Shown here one piece after another: positions 11,744 through 22,737 of a DNA stretch of 64,000 nucleotides. The stretch is from Wurfbainia villosa (taxonomy: Eukaryota > Streptophyta > Magnoliopsida > Zingiberales > Zingiberaceae). The notes under the pieces are model-generated. The model made no database searches. It saw only the letters and a list, made by a program, of their open reading frames with translations, and was not told the origin of the DNA. A program made the translations under genes and the position numbers. The DNA is taken from the NCBI GenBank assembly GCA_025175895.1, contig CM045990.1, forward strand, positions 56,049,704 to 56,113,703, read 5' to 3'. Within the stretch, counting starts at the first letter, position 1, and the number at the start of each line of letters is the position of its first letter.

Positions 11744-13370
11744 TGTTCAGTTGGTTCGAAGAAGCAGGAATTCTGAATTTAGGGAAAACAACCTTTAGCC
11801 AGCGGAAGAAGAAAAAAAAGCTCAAATATCAACGCAGCAGTTGTTGAAACTTAAGAAGATAATGTGACACGAGAAAACAATAGAAAAAGTATTAGGTTCA
11901 GATTCAACGACAGAGACAACATAAAAAGATAATGCAGTTGAACCAATCAAAATATGTTCTAGAACCATCAAATGTATAGTAGTTTGTGTGATTTCCAATC
12001 ATAAGAAAAGAAGGTAAAGAAACCAAAAGACATAAAATTTACATTCGAAACATGAAATCCTACTTGTTCCTTTATAGCATTTTATAGAATTATCAGTTAT
12101 ACCAGAAACTCTCGTCACAAAAACCAGCAAATCATATGTAATTTGCTCAAACCCATGCAGAGCCAATATATAGCACTGAGCAACATATCCTGTTTGAATT
12201 CCTCAGCACTCTCTTTCTCAACCAACTATTGCCGATTCTGAATCTAGATGGCATATAGACCGTATTCAAGCTAGTGGAGAATGCTAGAAATTTCTCATTA
12301 AAATTTATACAAATCTAAAGCTGGCTCCTAGTCAAACTATTCATCCAAATTTTCCTGCTTGATCGATAGTACTAGTGACAATCTATAATATCCAACCAGC
12401 CTACAAGAGTTGACTTGTTAGGCAATCTGCAAAATGTTCTTTAGAATTGTATATATCGATAATGATCACCTTCAGTAAGTTCAATGCAGCAGAAAATGGA
12501 TGATGATCAATTTCAAAAGAAGGAAAAAAAGGTTCGCTCTCTTACACTATTGAGAACATATTTTAACATTTATTTCTAAGAAAATTCACATGGGCGCGCT
12601 TAAAAATAGTGTTAGACTTTGCATGGGATAGGTAACCGAATTATCAATTTATCATTGAGATGGAGACGAACAAAAAGCAACCTATATCGCATTGACTTCG
12701 ACTATGCAATTAAGACAGAGGAAAAGGAAAGGAGGCACAGGTCAGAGAATGGAAAAAAGGAATGCTTTTTTAGGTCATAAAAGCAAAAAAAACGGGAGGA
12801 ATTCAGACGAATGAACAAGTTAGAAACCCTTCTCTAGTGGGAAGAGTGGACATTTTGAAGCCGACAAGCACTACAATAAAGAACAAAAAGGAAGAAGAAG
12901 GAAGAAACCAATAAGAACTCACCTTTAGGAAGCCAAACTAAATCTCTACTTAGGAGCTACTGAAGATTGCCTCCACTTCCTCCCAATTCTCGCTCCCACC
13001 ACCACTACCTCTGCAGTTCCACAGATTCGCAAAAAAAAGTCAAGAGAGAAATCGCTTGCGCGAGCACTGTTGCAGGGAGGGGCGGTCCGAAAGGATTAAA
13101 TCCCCCCATCGCCTGCTTCCTGCTCCAATCACTACCGTCGATCTGTGCCTCGCCTCCGCCCCAGTGGAACTTTGACGATGCAGCGGATTGAGACTGCATG
13201 GAAAGCAGAGGGATGGCCCAAACCTGTCCACATTCGTTGAATCTGACAGCAACCTTCCGATCCATCGCCGATGCCACCTAGAATCGTCTATCCGACGAAG
13301 CTTCGCCCCAAATTTTCTGCTTGGTGGAAAATCGCTTCCGCCAAATCCGTAGCGTCTGTTCTCGTTCACA
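11744..13370 (-). other. probable 5' leader and leader intron of the sulfate transporter gene
   Basis: Upstream of the transporter ATG there is no family-like coding sequence. A GC-richer block at about 12930-13360 looks like a non-coding first exon: on the minus strand it ends near 12925 at a possible GTGAGT donor. The AT-rich DNA between would be a leader intron of over 1 kb. The short ORFs at 12967-13369 overlap in three frames and none is conserved-looking. cDNA is needed to prove the leader. Confidence 0.35.
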
Positions 13371-14110
13371 AAAATGGAATATTTAATTTTCCAAAAAATA
13401 ATAAATAAACCCGACTTTTCTATGTCATCTTCTCTGCGGACGGCGATAATATCGCATTGCCCCCCTGGAATTCAATAAATTTAACGTTATGAGATGTGTG
13501 TCGAGAACAACACGTGAGTGTTTTTTAATTGTAAATTAACTTAAAACCGAGGACTTAGGGAAAAAATGTGAGATGGAATAAAATTAGTCTAAATGAAGAC
13601 AAAAAATAAAAAGACACTATCACCCCCATTTAATTTTAATTAGGAGATAATGACAAATGAATAAATGTGAAACAAAAGAAGAGACTTTGAAAACTTGGTA
13701 TCGATAATCATGGCTGTCATCGCTCTGAGTCACTTTCCAAGACTTAAATTCATTTTTTTGCTTGCAAAATAAATAAATAAAGAGAAAAGAATTACAATCA
13801 TATTATATGCATTCATATTGAGATCTATCTCATGAACAAGTGTCTTTAGTCAACATATTTATTATAGTGTATTTCTTAAAAAATATATCCTTTTTTCTTT
13901 TTGACTTTCTAGAGCATTGACTTTGACTGGAGGACTCGGTTAAATGACGTGTAAAGTCTATGTCAAGCGAACGCTATTGATCTGGGCCTGATAGGTACAC
14001 TAAGCAGATCATGTGGGCCGGAATCTTAATGGGCCGCATTGAGATTCGCGCCGTCATAATGAGATGGTATAGGTCGACGGCGCCATGCTCGCCTTTTTGT
14101 CTCGTCGATC
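13371..14110. other. intergenic, nothing recognised
   Basis: AT-rich DNA without a convincing ORF, RNA gene or repeat boundary. GC content rises after about 13990, toward the small ORF at 14111. Confidence 0.5.
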
Positions 14111-14302
14111 ATGGTGGAGGAGTTCGCAGAGAAGCTCCTACGGTTGGTCGCGCGCGAGTTGCAAGCGGCGTGCGAACGTGTAGAGAAGCTTCAGTTGGTG
14201 GCGGCCGAGGAGGAGCATGCGGCGGTAGAGGTGCGGAAGGAACGCGAATGTGCCGCCGAGAAACGGGGAAGGGAGGAGGGGAATGTGGAGGGCCGCGATT
14301 GA
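14111..14302 (+). CDS. small putative coiled-coil ORF, possibly a gene relic
   Basis: Sixty-three codons starting MVEEFAEKLLRLVARELQAA, rich in Glu, Ala, Arg and Lys with heptad-like spacing, so a short coiled coil is plausible. The frame stops at 14302. Immediately after, another frame carries coding-looking sequence to a possible GT donor near 14420 (SWEEAKTEGVWIVDRDVP, then PEACPFLVDQSGSHNK). This is consistent with one exon broken by a frameshift, or with chance. No family is recognised. The later coding-like block at 16756-17043 might belong to the same unit. Confidence 0.25.
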   Translation: MVEEFAEKLLRLVARELQAACERVEKLQLVAAEEEHAAVEVRKERECAAEKRGREEGNVEGRD

Positions 14303-15499
14303 AGGTGGAGGAGTCATGGGAAGAAGCAAAGACCGAGGGTGTTTGGATCGTCGACCGAGATGTACCAATACTTCCTGAAGCTTGTCCATTCTTGGTCGAC
14401 CAATCTGGATCTCACAACAAGGTGAGATTTTCAATTTTGTTCCTTTTGTGAAGTTTGCAAATTTCTTTATTGCTATCTGAATATAAAATGCATGATTTCC
14501 TGTAGAAAAGAGAAACCTTTGTTGATATTTGATCCTTAACTTGCTATTTTGGCTTCTGCTATGGATTGTTGAGTGTGCCATTTAGGCTAGGAAGACATTT
14601 CATTTTGGTCTGTATCTCCAATCATCCATCTTAACCTTTTCTTGTGATTGTTGATAACTGGAGATTGTTTAGCATGTAGTTCCTTGGCATTCACTCGACC
14701 ATTATTGATTTAGGATCAGTTTACCTGGAAGAATGGAAGTTGTGATAGGGTGGGAATCTTTAAGTGAATGGAATGAGGGGAAGTTACAAGCAAAGGAAAA
14801 TAAAAAAGATTAAGCAAATGGAAATAAAATGATTTCCCAAAGAGGAGGTTGGCTAAGGTGAATTGTGCTAGCACAAATGGCATACAACAATGTCAAGTGA
14901 ATGAGTAGAGGTTTAACTTGATGGTATTAGGTCAATCGATAAGAAGCGATTCCCTACAGGTTGCATGAGTCAGGGATGGAGGGCAGAGGTGAAAATGGGC
15001 TTGGGTTGCTCGTGGCCTGACCCCTGCGAATTCGGTCGTGGCAGTATGCACACTCCTTAAATAGCATTGGCTAGGTACAATTTGATTTCAAGGTCCGGCT
15101 GGGCAATTTTTGGCCGGCATCGTGCTAGGTTGTTCATGTTCTGCATGCTCTATTAAGCATGGACCATGGACACAAGCCCAGAGTTTTCTCCTTTTTATCA
15201 ATTCAGATGGTCTTAGATGACTGAAACATCCCTAAAATTATAAGAAAGATTAAAATCATAAGGCCTTATGATCATCTGGCAGTAAATTTACCAAAAATTT
15301 CCTCAAAAATTAAAAGAATCATGTCATGGCTGCAGCCTGTCACCGCACACCCCTCTTCATATCTTTTTTTTTTTTTTAATCTATTGACTATGTTGACATG
15401 ATACAAGAAAATTTTTGCCGTGCCATACATAAAATGTAAAAGTCTTGAGAAACTAGGATCTGTAAGTTTTGATGGCTTGATTCAGGTCCTAAATGCTCT

Positions 15500-16440
15500 A
15501 TAAGTGATATGGTAAAACCACGTGGCCGGGACGAGTCAACAATCAAGCTGCGGGGATGAGTCGACAGTCAAGTTGTGTGGGAAGTCAAAGTAAGCATTGT
15601 TTGGTCAGATCGAGTCCGAGTCAATCCGAGTCGTACTTGGATTTTGTTCCAAGTAGCTCAGCGGTTACTCCGGTAGATAAGGTATGGGCTTGGCACCTCT
15701 CCATGTCTCCCCATAAAAGCGCATCTCTACATCTTCATGTCTCTATGATGTATCTCCGTGTCCCCACGTCTCCACGATGTATCTCCGTGTCCCCATGATT
15801 TATATCCACGTCACTTGCACCTCTCTCTAGGTATTTAAGTCCTCGGACGATGGAAAAGAAGGTTCTCTGGGAAGACTCTGCCCTTTCTGTTATTCTTTTT
15901 CCTTCGCTCCACTTTCTGACTTGAGCATCAGAGGGGACATTTGCCGAAGACCTCCTTGGCTCCTTTCTCATCTATTTTCAAGTTCTTTCAAGTTCGAAAT
16001 ACTTGACATTTAGACAACCGATATGAAGAAAATCAACCTTACAAAGGACGATCTAAGGTCACCCGATCTCTCGAAGCCTCGTGTACATCCGATCTCCTAA
16101 AGTCTTGTTGACGCTCGATCTCCCGAGATCCTAGTGACGCTCGATCTCTTGAGTTTTAGTTGACGCCTGACCTGCCAAAGCCCTGTAGAAGAAAACCGAT
16201 CAAATCAGATCGACTTGATTGATACCCAACCGGTCGAAAAGATTCGACCGTGGACCTTTCGCTGAAGTCATCTCATTTATCTCAGACCAGATCAATAAGC
16301 ATTAACCAAAACTGGGCAGGCTTTCAAACCCTCAATTGTTTGTTGTCCTTTTCAGTACCGATGGATCTCGGATTAGCTGGAGTCGGGCCAATTTATCGTG
16401 CAGTTTAATTTGAGTTTCGAACTAACTCCTGCATTTAGGT
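15500..16440 (+). mobile_element. probable Ty3/gypsy-type LTR remnant (solo or truncated)
   Basis: The stretch has the look of an LTR: a promoter-like GTATTTAAGTCCTCGG near 15832, then a pyrimidine-rich leader, then GACTTGAGCATCAGAGG near 15920, a phrase close to one I recall from plant gypsy LTRs (from memory, not searched). It is followed by repeated CTCGATCTCCCGAG-type words (about 16050-16160). No internal gag-pol region, primer-binding site or clean TG...CA ends with target duplication could be fixed, so the limits are approximate. Confidence 0.45.
15695..15815 (+). repeat. short imperfect tandem repeat (ATGTCTCC / ATGTATCTCCGTGTCCCC)
   Basis: Diverged units built on TGTCTCCCCAT, ATGTCTCTATGATG and ATGTATCTCCGTGTCCCCA repeat several times just before the TATA-like box of the presumed LTR. 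Two 18-base units (ATGTATCTCCGTGTCCCC) are identical. Confidence 0.6.
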
Positions 16441-16755
16441 CAACTTAACGGTGATCATGGAGATTTAATAGTCATTGACCTTAACCTTTGAGACTTTGGT
16501 TCTAATCACATCCACTTCCTCCTTATCCTAATCTTTCTAACTTGGCCACTGCAATTGGCTGCTGTGATCTTTACAATGCAAGGAAAAACCAAGTCTATCA
16601 TGTATTACGACTATCGACGAGATGCAAAAGAAACGAATGACAATTCGCGAATAAAAAAAAAATACTAATACTCGGGGAACAATCCATCAAAAGCAATGCA
16701 TAGCCGAAGCAACTATGATAATCCTCCCTTGCTTTATTTGTGTTTTGCAGTATGA

Positions 16756-17043
16756 GCATCTGGTACTGCTGGACTTGCTGAAGAAAGCACACCTCTGAAT
16801 CCGCAATTAAGATCGGGGAAGGAATCAAAGCGAAGGAATACTCGATGCTTCTTCCCCATTCACGTCCATGGAAGTTCAGATGCTTTTAGCTTCCGCAAAT
16901 GCATCGATAAGATTCTGCCGCTGGCCAAGCGCCTGAAAGTCGATTCGTCATCGGGTAACTCTTCGGGCAACAGAAACTCCACCCGAGGGGATAGACGAGA
17001 CAGTCGAGGCCACGGAAAGCGCGTTTGTTGTTGTCTTCAGTAA
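16756..17043 (+). pseudogene. coding-like block without start codon, possible 3' exon or relic
   Basis: A 95-codon open frame from just after a TGA to TAA at 17041. It lacks an ATG but follows a possible splice acceptor (TTTTGCAG at 16743-16750). Composition looks protein-like: LNPQLRSGKESKRRN, FFPIHVHGSSDAFSFRKC, IDKILPLAKRLKVDSSSGN, then an Arg/Asp/Gly-rich tail ending KRVCCCLQ. The frame holds a stop between the acceptor and its first codon, so a later acceptor or a broken gene is needed. Family not recognised. Confidence 0.25.
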
Positions 17044-17049
17044 ATTTGA

Positions 17050-17515
17050 AACCTATGCTATCGATTCCTCGGTTCTTGTTCGGTATTAATCGGCTCTGGA
17101 TTGTTAGAATCGATTTCGAACGGTGGTGATCTTATTCTGTTTTTTTTTTCTATCGTAAAATAATTTTGTAGACATGTTAGTATGTTACGAATTTTCATCT
17201 TTAAATTAGTAATCGGAATCAGATCCATATCGAAACCGAATCGATTTCGATACGGTTTCAAAATCGATTGGAACCGAATTGGAATCGGAACGATTTCGAT
17301 TCGGTTCTAGAATCGGTTTCGATTCCGAATTTAATGGATTGATTCTAACTCGGTTCCGGATCGAATAGGTTTGTTAAGTATGTCTAGTTCAAATGATGCG
17401 TCCCAAAAATTGATTGGAATCGAATTGGAATTGGAACGGTTTCGATTTCGAATTTAATGAATTGATTTTGACTCGGTTTCGAATCGAATAGGTAATTCAA
17501 ATGATGCGCCCCAGA
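17050..17515. repeat. degenerate ATTCGG/AACCGA-rich dispersed repeat, copy 2
   Basis: Same family and orientation as the repeat at about 3255-3680: the shared core (GATCTTATT + T run + TATCGTAAAATAATTTT ... ATGTTA ... AATTTTCATCTTTAAATTAG) lies at about 17127-17210. Its right part is a tandem duplication: about 17265-17405 and 17406-17515 both run GATTGGAA(C/T)CGAATTGGAA to AAATGATGCG(T/C)CCCA. Confidence 0.6.
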
Positions 17516-17759
17516 AATTAGAGGCCGTTTTTTATGCATATTTGGGTGATTAGATCATATCATTAATTTTTATGGTAAGAAGAAATATAAATTTATAATG
17601 TAATGCATTATATTACTAGTCAGCGACCGATTTGTAATTTTTTATTATAAAAATTATTATATTATTTTATTTGATGTCTATAATTTGTTATAAGTAATGT
17701 CATTTATATTATTATAAAAAGATAAAAATATTTTTATAATTTCATTTGAATTTAATCAA

Positions 17760-18065
17760 AATTTGAATTGGTAGGCGGTCGTTGATCGGTCGTCGTTGGT
17801 CGACGATCGATTGTGCGATTGACAATCGTCAATCGGTTTTCATTGATCGACGGCGATTGTCGACCAACGGTTGATTGTGCAGTTGATGGTTCGTCGACGA
17901 CCATTGTCAATCGATGGTTGGTCGGTGATCGACAATCAGTTGTCGGTCGATCCTTGATCGTCAGTCGATTGTCGATTGACCATCGGTCATCAATCGACCA
18001 TCGATTGTTGGTCGTCAATCGTTGATCGTCGATTGACCATTGACCCTTGCCTTTGACCGTGGCGA
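17760..18065. repeat. GATC/CGAC-rich degenerate repeat, locus B
   Basis: Made almost wholly of diverged CGATTGTCGA, GTCGACCA, GATCGTCG and TTGATCG words. Both strands stay open for 70-88 codons because nearly any phase of these words lacks stops. This is comparable to loci at 6890-7520 and 38640-38870, with a higher share of GTCGA. Confidence 0.6.
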
Positions 18066-18812
18066 CTGTTGTTGATGGTCACCGTCGATAATTGTCAGGA
18101 AATAATTAAAAAAATAAAAAAAAATATATTTATCATAAAAAATATTAAGTACGGATTACATTGTATTTTTTTTATAATTCAGATTATAAAACTTTCTTTC
18201 TTTCTTTTTTTTAATTCGATTATATTATATTACGTCTTTAAAATTATATTAAATAAATTAATTTATTTTGTAATATAATATTGATTATATTACAAAATTA
18301 ATTGTCCCTCATCAAATTTGTCTTCAATGTTACTAATATTTTGTCATTAAGGATGTTTGTATGCTTTGTATGGAAACAAACTAGCTCACTGTCCTACAAT
18401 GAATCTATTGAAGGAAATCTTTTAATTGGGCACCAAGTATTTTTTTTAATATTGGAAAAAGATATTGTAAATCTCCAAAAACAAGCAATACAAAAAAGGG
18501 AATATAAATAAATGGAAGATCCATGCAAATGCGACAAGAAAGGCAGCTTGTGAAGCCACTCCTTTTCTTCCAAGCCTTTCAACCTTTTCCTGACCTGCAT
18601 CGACTGCAGCAATGGCCACCACTGATTTTGTTTACTTTAAAAAAAGAAAAGAAAAGAAAAGAATATTACTCTTTTTTCAATTATTATTATATGATCAAAT
18701 ATTTTACGAAATTATTATAAGTTCTTATGAAAAAACTCTTGAGAGAAGAGAAGAAGAGGCTCTTGCCTTGTCATTATTTTATTTCTTTTCCTTTCTTCTT
18801 TCCTTCAGCTCC

Positions 18813-21800
18813 ATGGGAAAACTGCTCATCTTCTTCCTCTCTCTTCTAGCCACGACCTTCCCTCCTTCTCTTTCCTTATCATCCCTTCGAGAAGAGATGC
18901 CGATCAATGAGAATTCCATATTCGACCTTTCCAAGCTCGAGATGTTCGTGGACGAACTCCCGGACATGCCCACGCTTCTTGGCTATGGCGTCGGCCGTAA
19001 TGGTTCCTTTGTCGCCGGCAATCTTATCATTGGCATGTACCAAAAGTTTTGGGTAAGTACTGTATATATGCATCTTCCTTCCTCCCCAGTCTTAAAATAT
19101 TTATATATATTTTTCATTTTATCCTAATTTTAAAATGTTTTAAGATGCATACTTCTCTTCTAATTTTAATGAACTCTACTTTTGCTCTTTGTATACAAAA
19201 AAAAATTTGGTGTTTTTTAGATTTTGACATATTGATCAAAAGCAGTGAAGAGACATTTGAGCTCAGAAAGAAATTTTAAATTTTTTGGAATCAATCTATG
19301 TCAATTCTTTAAATATCATATTGTCGCAGCCAATCGACTGCTTTTTGCTCGTATTCAATGATATAATATCTTAATTTAGTCAATTAAAACGTTTTAACTC
19401 GGTGCTAACTAAACATAAGTGGCACGTGGTGGGCACGTGCCGGACACTTGGATACGCATGCCTCGCTTTAAATTGTCGCGTGCTGATGCCTGTTTGGCAA
19501 TTATTGGAAAATATCAGCATTTATTGTTACATTATTTTATTGTTTTTATTGTGTGAGAAATGTTTTTTTTTTAAAATTAATTGTTAAAATTGCGAACAGA
19601 AATTCCACAGAGATCTACCGGCGACGAGTGTGTTCGCGTATGGCGACAGCGAGAACGCCGCCACGGTGCCGGGCCCCACCATTGAATCGACCCGCGGCAT
19701 CCCCACCTACGTGACGTGGACCAACCACCTCCCGTCGAAACACATCCTCCCCTGGGACCCCACCATCCCCACCGCGCGCCCGCCCTCCGGCGCCGGCGTC
19801 CCCACCGTCGTCCACCTCCACGGCGGCGTCCACCCGCCGACCTCCGACGGCAACTCCTACGCCTGGTTCACTGCTGGATTCGCGACCCTCGGCCCCACCT
19901 TCGCCGGCGCCACCGCCTTCTACCCCAACCGGCAGCCGCCCGGCAACCTCTGGTACCACGACCACGCCATGGGCCTCACCCGCGCCAACCTCCTCGCCGG
20001 CCTTGTTGGCTCCTACACCATCCGCTCGCCGGACCTCGAGGACCGCCTCGGCCTCCCCTCCGGCCGAGACTTCGATCGCCGCCTCGTTCTCTTCGACCGT
20101 TCCTTCCGCGCGGACGGCTCCCTCTTCATGAACGCCACCGGCAACAACCCCTCCATCCACCCGCAGTGGCAGCCGGAGTACTTCGGCGCGGCCGTCGTGG
20201 TCAACGGCAAGGCTTGGCCGTTCCTCATCGTCCGCCGCCGCCGCTACCGCTTCCGCATCCTCAACGCCAGCAACGCCCGTTTCTACGGTCTCTACTTCGT
20301 CAACGACGACCACCTCCGTTTTCGCCACGTGGGCTCCGACGCAAACTACCTCGCGCGGCCGGTCACCTCGCGGCGATTCGTCCTCGCCCCGAGCGAAATT
20401 GCCGACGTGGTCATCGATTTCGCCGAATCCTCTGCCGATGCCGTCGTCCTTGGCAACGACGCGCCGTATCCCTACCCGAGCGGGGACCCCACCGACGCGC
20501 TCAACGGCCAAGTGATGAAGTTCCTCATTCGCGTCGGGAACGGCGAAAGCGACCCGTCACGGGTGCCTGCGCTATTGGCACCGGAGCTCCCGGCGCCTAA
20601 GGTCGGCCAGGCGACGAAGCGGCGGTACATTGCGATGTACGAGTACGTGAGCGCGGAGGATGAGCCGACTCACCTCTACCTAAACGCGCAGCCGTACGAG
20701 GCACCGGCGACGGAGACGCCGGCGGAGGGGAGCAGCGAAGTGTGGGAAGTGATCAACTTGACGGAAGACAACCACCCGCTGCACGTGCATCTGGCGGCGT
20801 TCGTTGTGCTGGAGCAGCGGGAGCTGCACGGGAAGGACGCGGAGAAGCTACGGCAGTGCATGCAGAAGAAGAACGACGCGGTGGCGTGCGGGGCGGAGGA
20901 GATGGCTGCGAGAGGGCGGCTGCGGCCGGTGCCGGCGCACGAGCAGGGCTGGAAGAACGTGTTCAAGATGATGCCCGGTGCGGTGACGCGTGTCCTGTTG
21001 CGATTCGCCCCACTAGAAGGCAGGGCCTACATCTTCGACCCCACCGCCGAGCCAGGATATGTCTACCATTGCCACGTAAGCTCTGCTCTGCTGTTCTTCC
21101 CCATCTTTATTTTTTTCTTTTAAATTAAATTTTAAAATTAAAATTAATTTTAATTTTAATTTTGAGAAGATAAAAATAATTTGGTACCAATAATTGTGCT
21201 TGGGGAGAGGGGAGATAAGGGATGAGAGGACAAGCTAATTTCTTAGTAATTTTGGAATTTTCTTAGTGACTCGTTATCTATCCATTCGTTCGTCATATCT
21301 TAGGTTAGAATGGATTGAGTCGCTTTGGCCATTATTCATAAGGTCTTATTTTTTTAGAATATGCTTATTTATATATATATATATTTATTTATTTATATAT
21401 TAATTAAGAAGGGAGTGGACACAAATAAAAATTAATTTTATCAGATATTGGAAAGATAGTGATAGAAAGGTACATAACATTAGATTTTAAAGACCCACTA
21501 TAGAAGTCTATTTGGTGCGGAAAAAAAAAATGATACGTTCACTCAGATATTTTTTATCGTTGATTCCACAACTAGATGAAAGAAGATAAATCATGATCAC
21601 CCTTTGATTGAATCAACACCTGATACAGTAAAAGTAGAGGATAAATATTCTGTGAATATAAAAAATTGACCCTTGCTCATTAGATGAGTAATTATAGTAG
21701 GACTTTAGTGAGCAACTATAGAGATCAAAGTAGAGAATGATGTTGAAGATAAAAAAAAATTGTATGAGATCTCATCTAACACATGCAATTGACTAGCGGT

Positions 21801-22737
21801 CCCTCCATGCGCTAGTTACTAGTTTCAAGGGCCAAAGACCTTCCGTGATTTACCTCTCTTATGATGGTCCGGAAGCGGACTGGTAGAGACCACTAAGTTG
21901 ATGTATTCTAACCTTTTGCACCAGACTATAAAGATTGTGGGATAAATTTGAGGGTGACAGTGATGAGGTATACAAAGCACACAATTTCTTAGTTTTCTTG
22001 GTTTCTCTCCATCTTCTCTCCTTTATCTTTTTGGTTTCACTCCCATAATTTTTCTTTTCCTTAATCCCCTTGAAAATCTTAAAATCATCCACCCAAAAAA
22101 AAACTCTCTATCACTAACACCTTTAAATCACTCGATAAAAATAATAATGCTACATCATTATCTTGACTAAATGAAGTGACAAAGAATCATGATTAAGCAA
22201 AAACAAAAGCAATTAATGCAGTGGAAAAATGATACAAAACAAAGCATACGTGTCTCCTCTCACACACAACTTATCTATCATGCATGTCAACATTAACACA
22301 CCACAAAGACAATTGTAAAGCTTTTTTTGACTTTTATGAAAGTTGAGCAAGTGATTTATATACTCAGCCATTGCTTAAATTATTCTCCACAATAATATGG
22401 CTGCCAAAATTTTGTGATATAAATGATCTACTTCACTTTGATATCAAACAAAGACTTGAAACAAAACAAGAATATTATATATCTCCTTTCTGATACAACT
22501 TATCTATCATGCATGTCAACATAAGCACACTATCAAGGAGACAAATGCAAAGTGTTTTTGTTTTTTTTTTTTGACTTTGGTAAAAGTTTGAGCAAATGAT
22601 ATGTAAGTGTCTGGTATTGCTTGGACACATTCTTCATTCCACTGTTGATTGATAAGCTGACCTTTGCAGTTTGTTTCATGCAGATTTTGGATCACGAAGA
22701 CAATGAAATGATGAGGCCTTTAAAACTTGTTCATTGA
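18813..22737 (+). CDS. LPR: LPR-type multicopper oxidase (ferroxidase, low-phosphate-root family)
   Basis: Cell-wall/ER multicopper ferroxidase. Arabidopsis LPR1/LPR2 oxidise Fe2+ and arrest root growth at low phosphate. Three exons: 18813-19052, 19600-21075, 22684-22737. Joined frame 1770 nt, 589 aa. The ATG at 18813 gives a signal peptide (MGKLLIFFLSLLATTFPPS). All four copper-binding segments are visible: VVHLHGG, LWYHDHAMG, NHPLHVHLAAF, and YHCHILDHEDNEMM spanning the exon 2/3 junction. The last carries the HCH...H pattern with a Met at the axial position. The tail is RPLKLVH. Without exon 3 the second type-1/type-3 ligand set would be lost, so the join is well supported. Exon 2 is very GC-rich, and large antisense ORFs over it are shadows. 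The introns are long, and intron 2 holds a direct repeat. Confidence 0.95.
19423..19439. promoter_or_regulatory. two G-boxes in LPR intron 1
   Basis: CACGTG occurs at 19423-19428 and again at 19434-19439, with 11 bp between starts, close to one helical turn. They sit in the first intron about 160 bp before exon 2. Plant bHLH/bZIP factors bind such sites. A role in LPR regulation is inference. Confidence 0.35.
21808..21925. repeat. dispersed repeat, copy 1 (partner at 51824-51938)
   Basis: In LPR intron 2. The ordered blocks CTAGTTACTAGTTTCAAG, GTGATTTACCTCTCTTATGA and CCACTAAGTTGATGTATTC are recognisably the same as in the 51824 copy, though only about two thirds of the bases match by eye. 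Confidence 0.6.
22231..22641. repeat. diverged direct repeat in LPR intron 2
   Basis: Two copies of about 170 bp: 22231-22395 and 22451-22641. Shared blocks in order are ACAACTTATCTATCATGCATG with TCAACAT, then ACACAC/CAC(T)A, then TTGACTTT and AAAGTT(T)GAGCAA, then ATTGCTT and a CATTC-type end. Spacing is conserved, so this is a local duplication since diverged. Confidence 0.75.

Noticed and set aside
19615..20511. 298-codon minus-strand ORF and a 294-codon plus-strand alternative frame over the LPR exon
   Set aside because: They overlap the copper-site-bearing frame of a very GC-rich exon and have unnatural Val/Asp/Glu- or Pro/Arg-rich composition; they are shadows.
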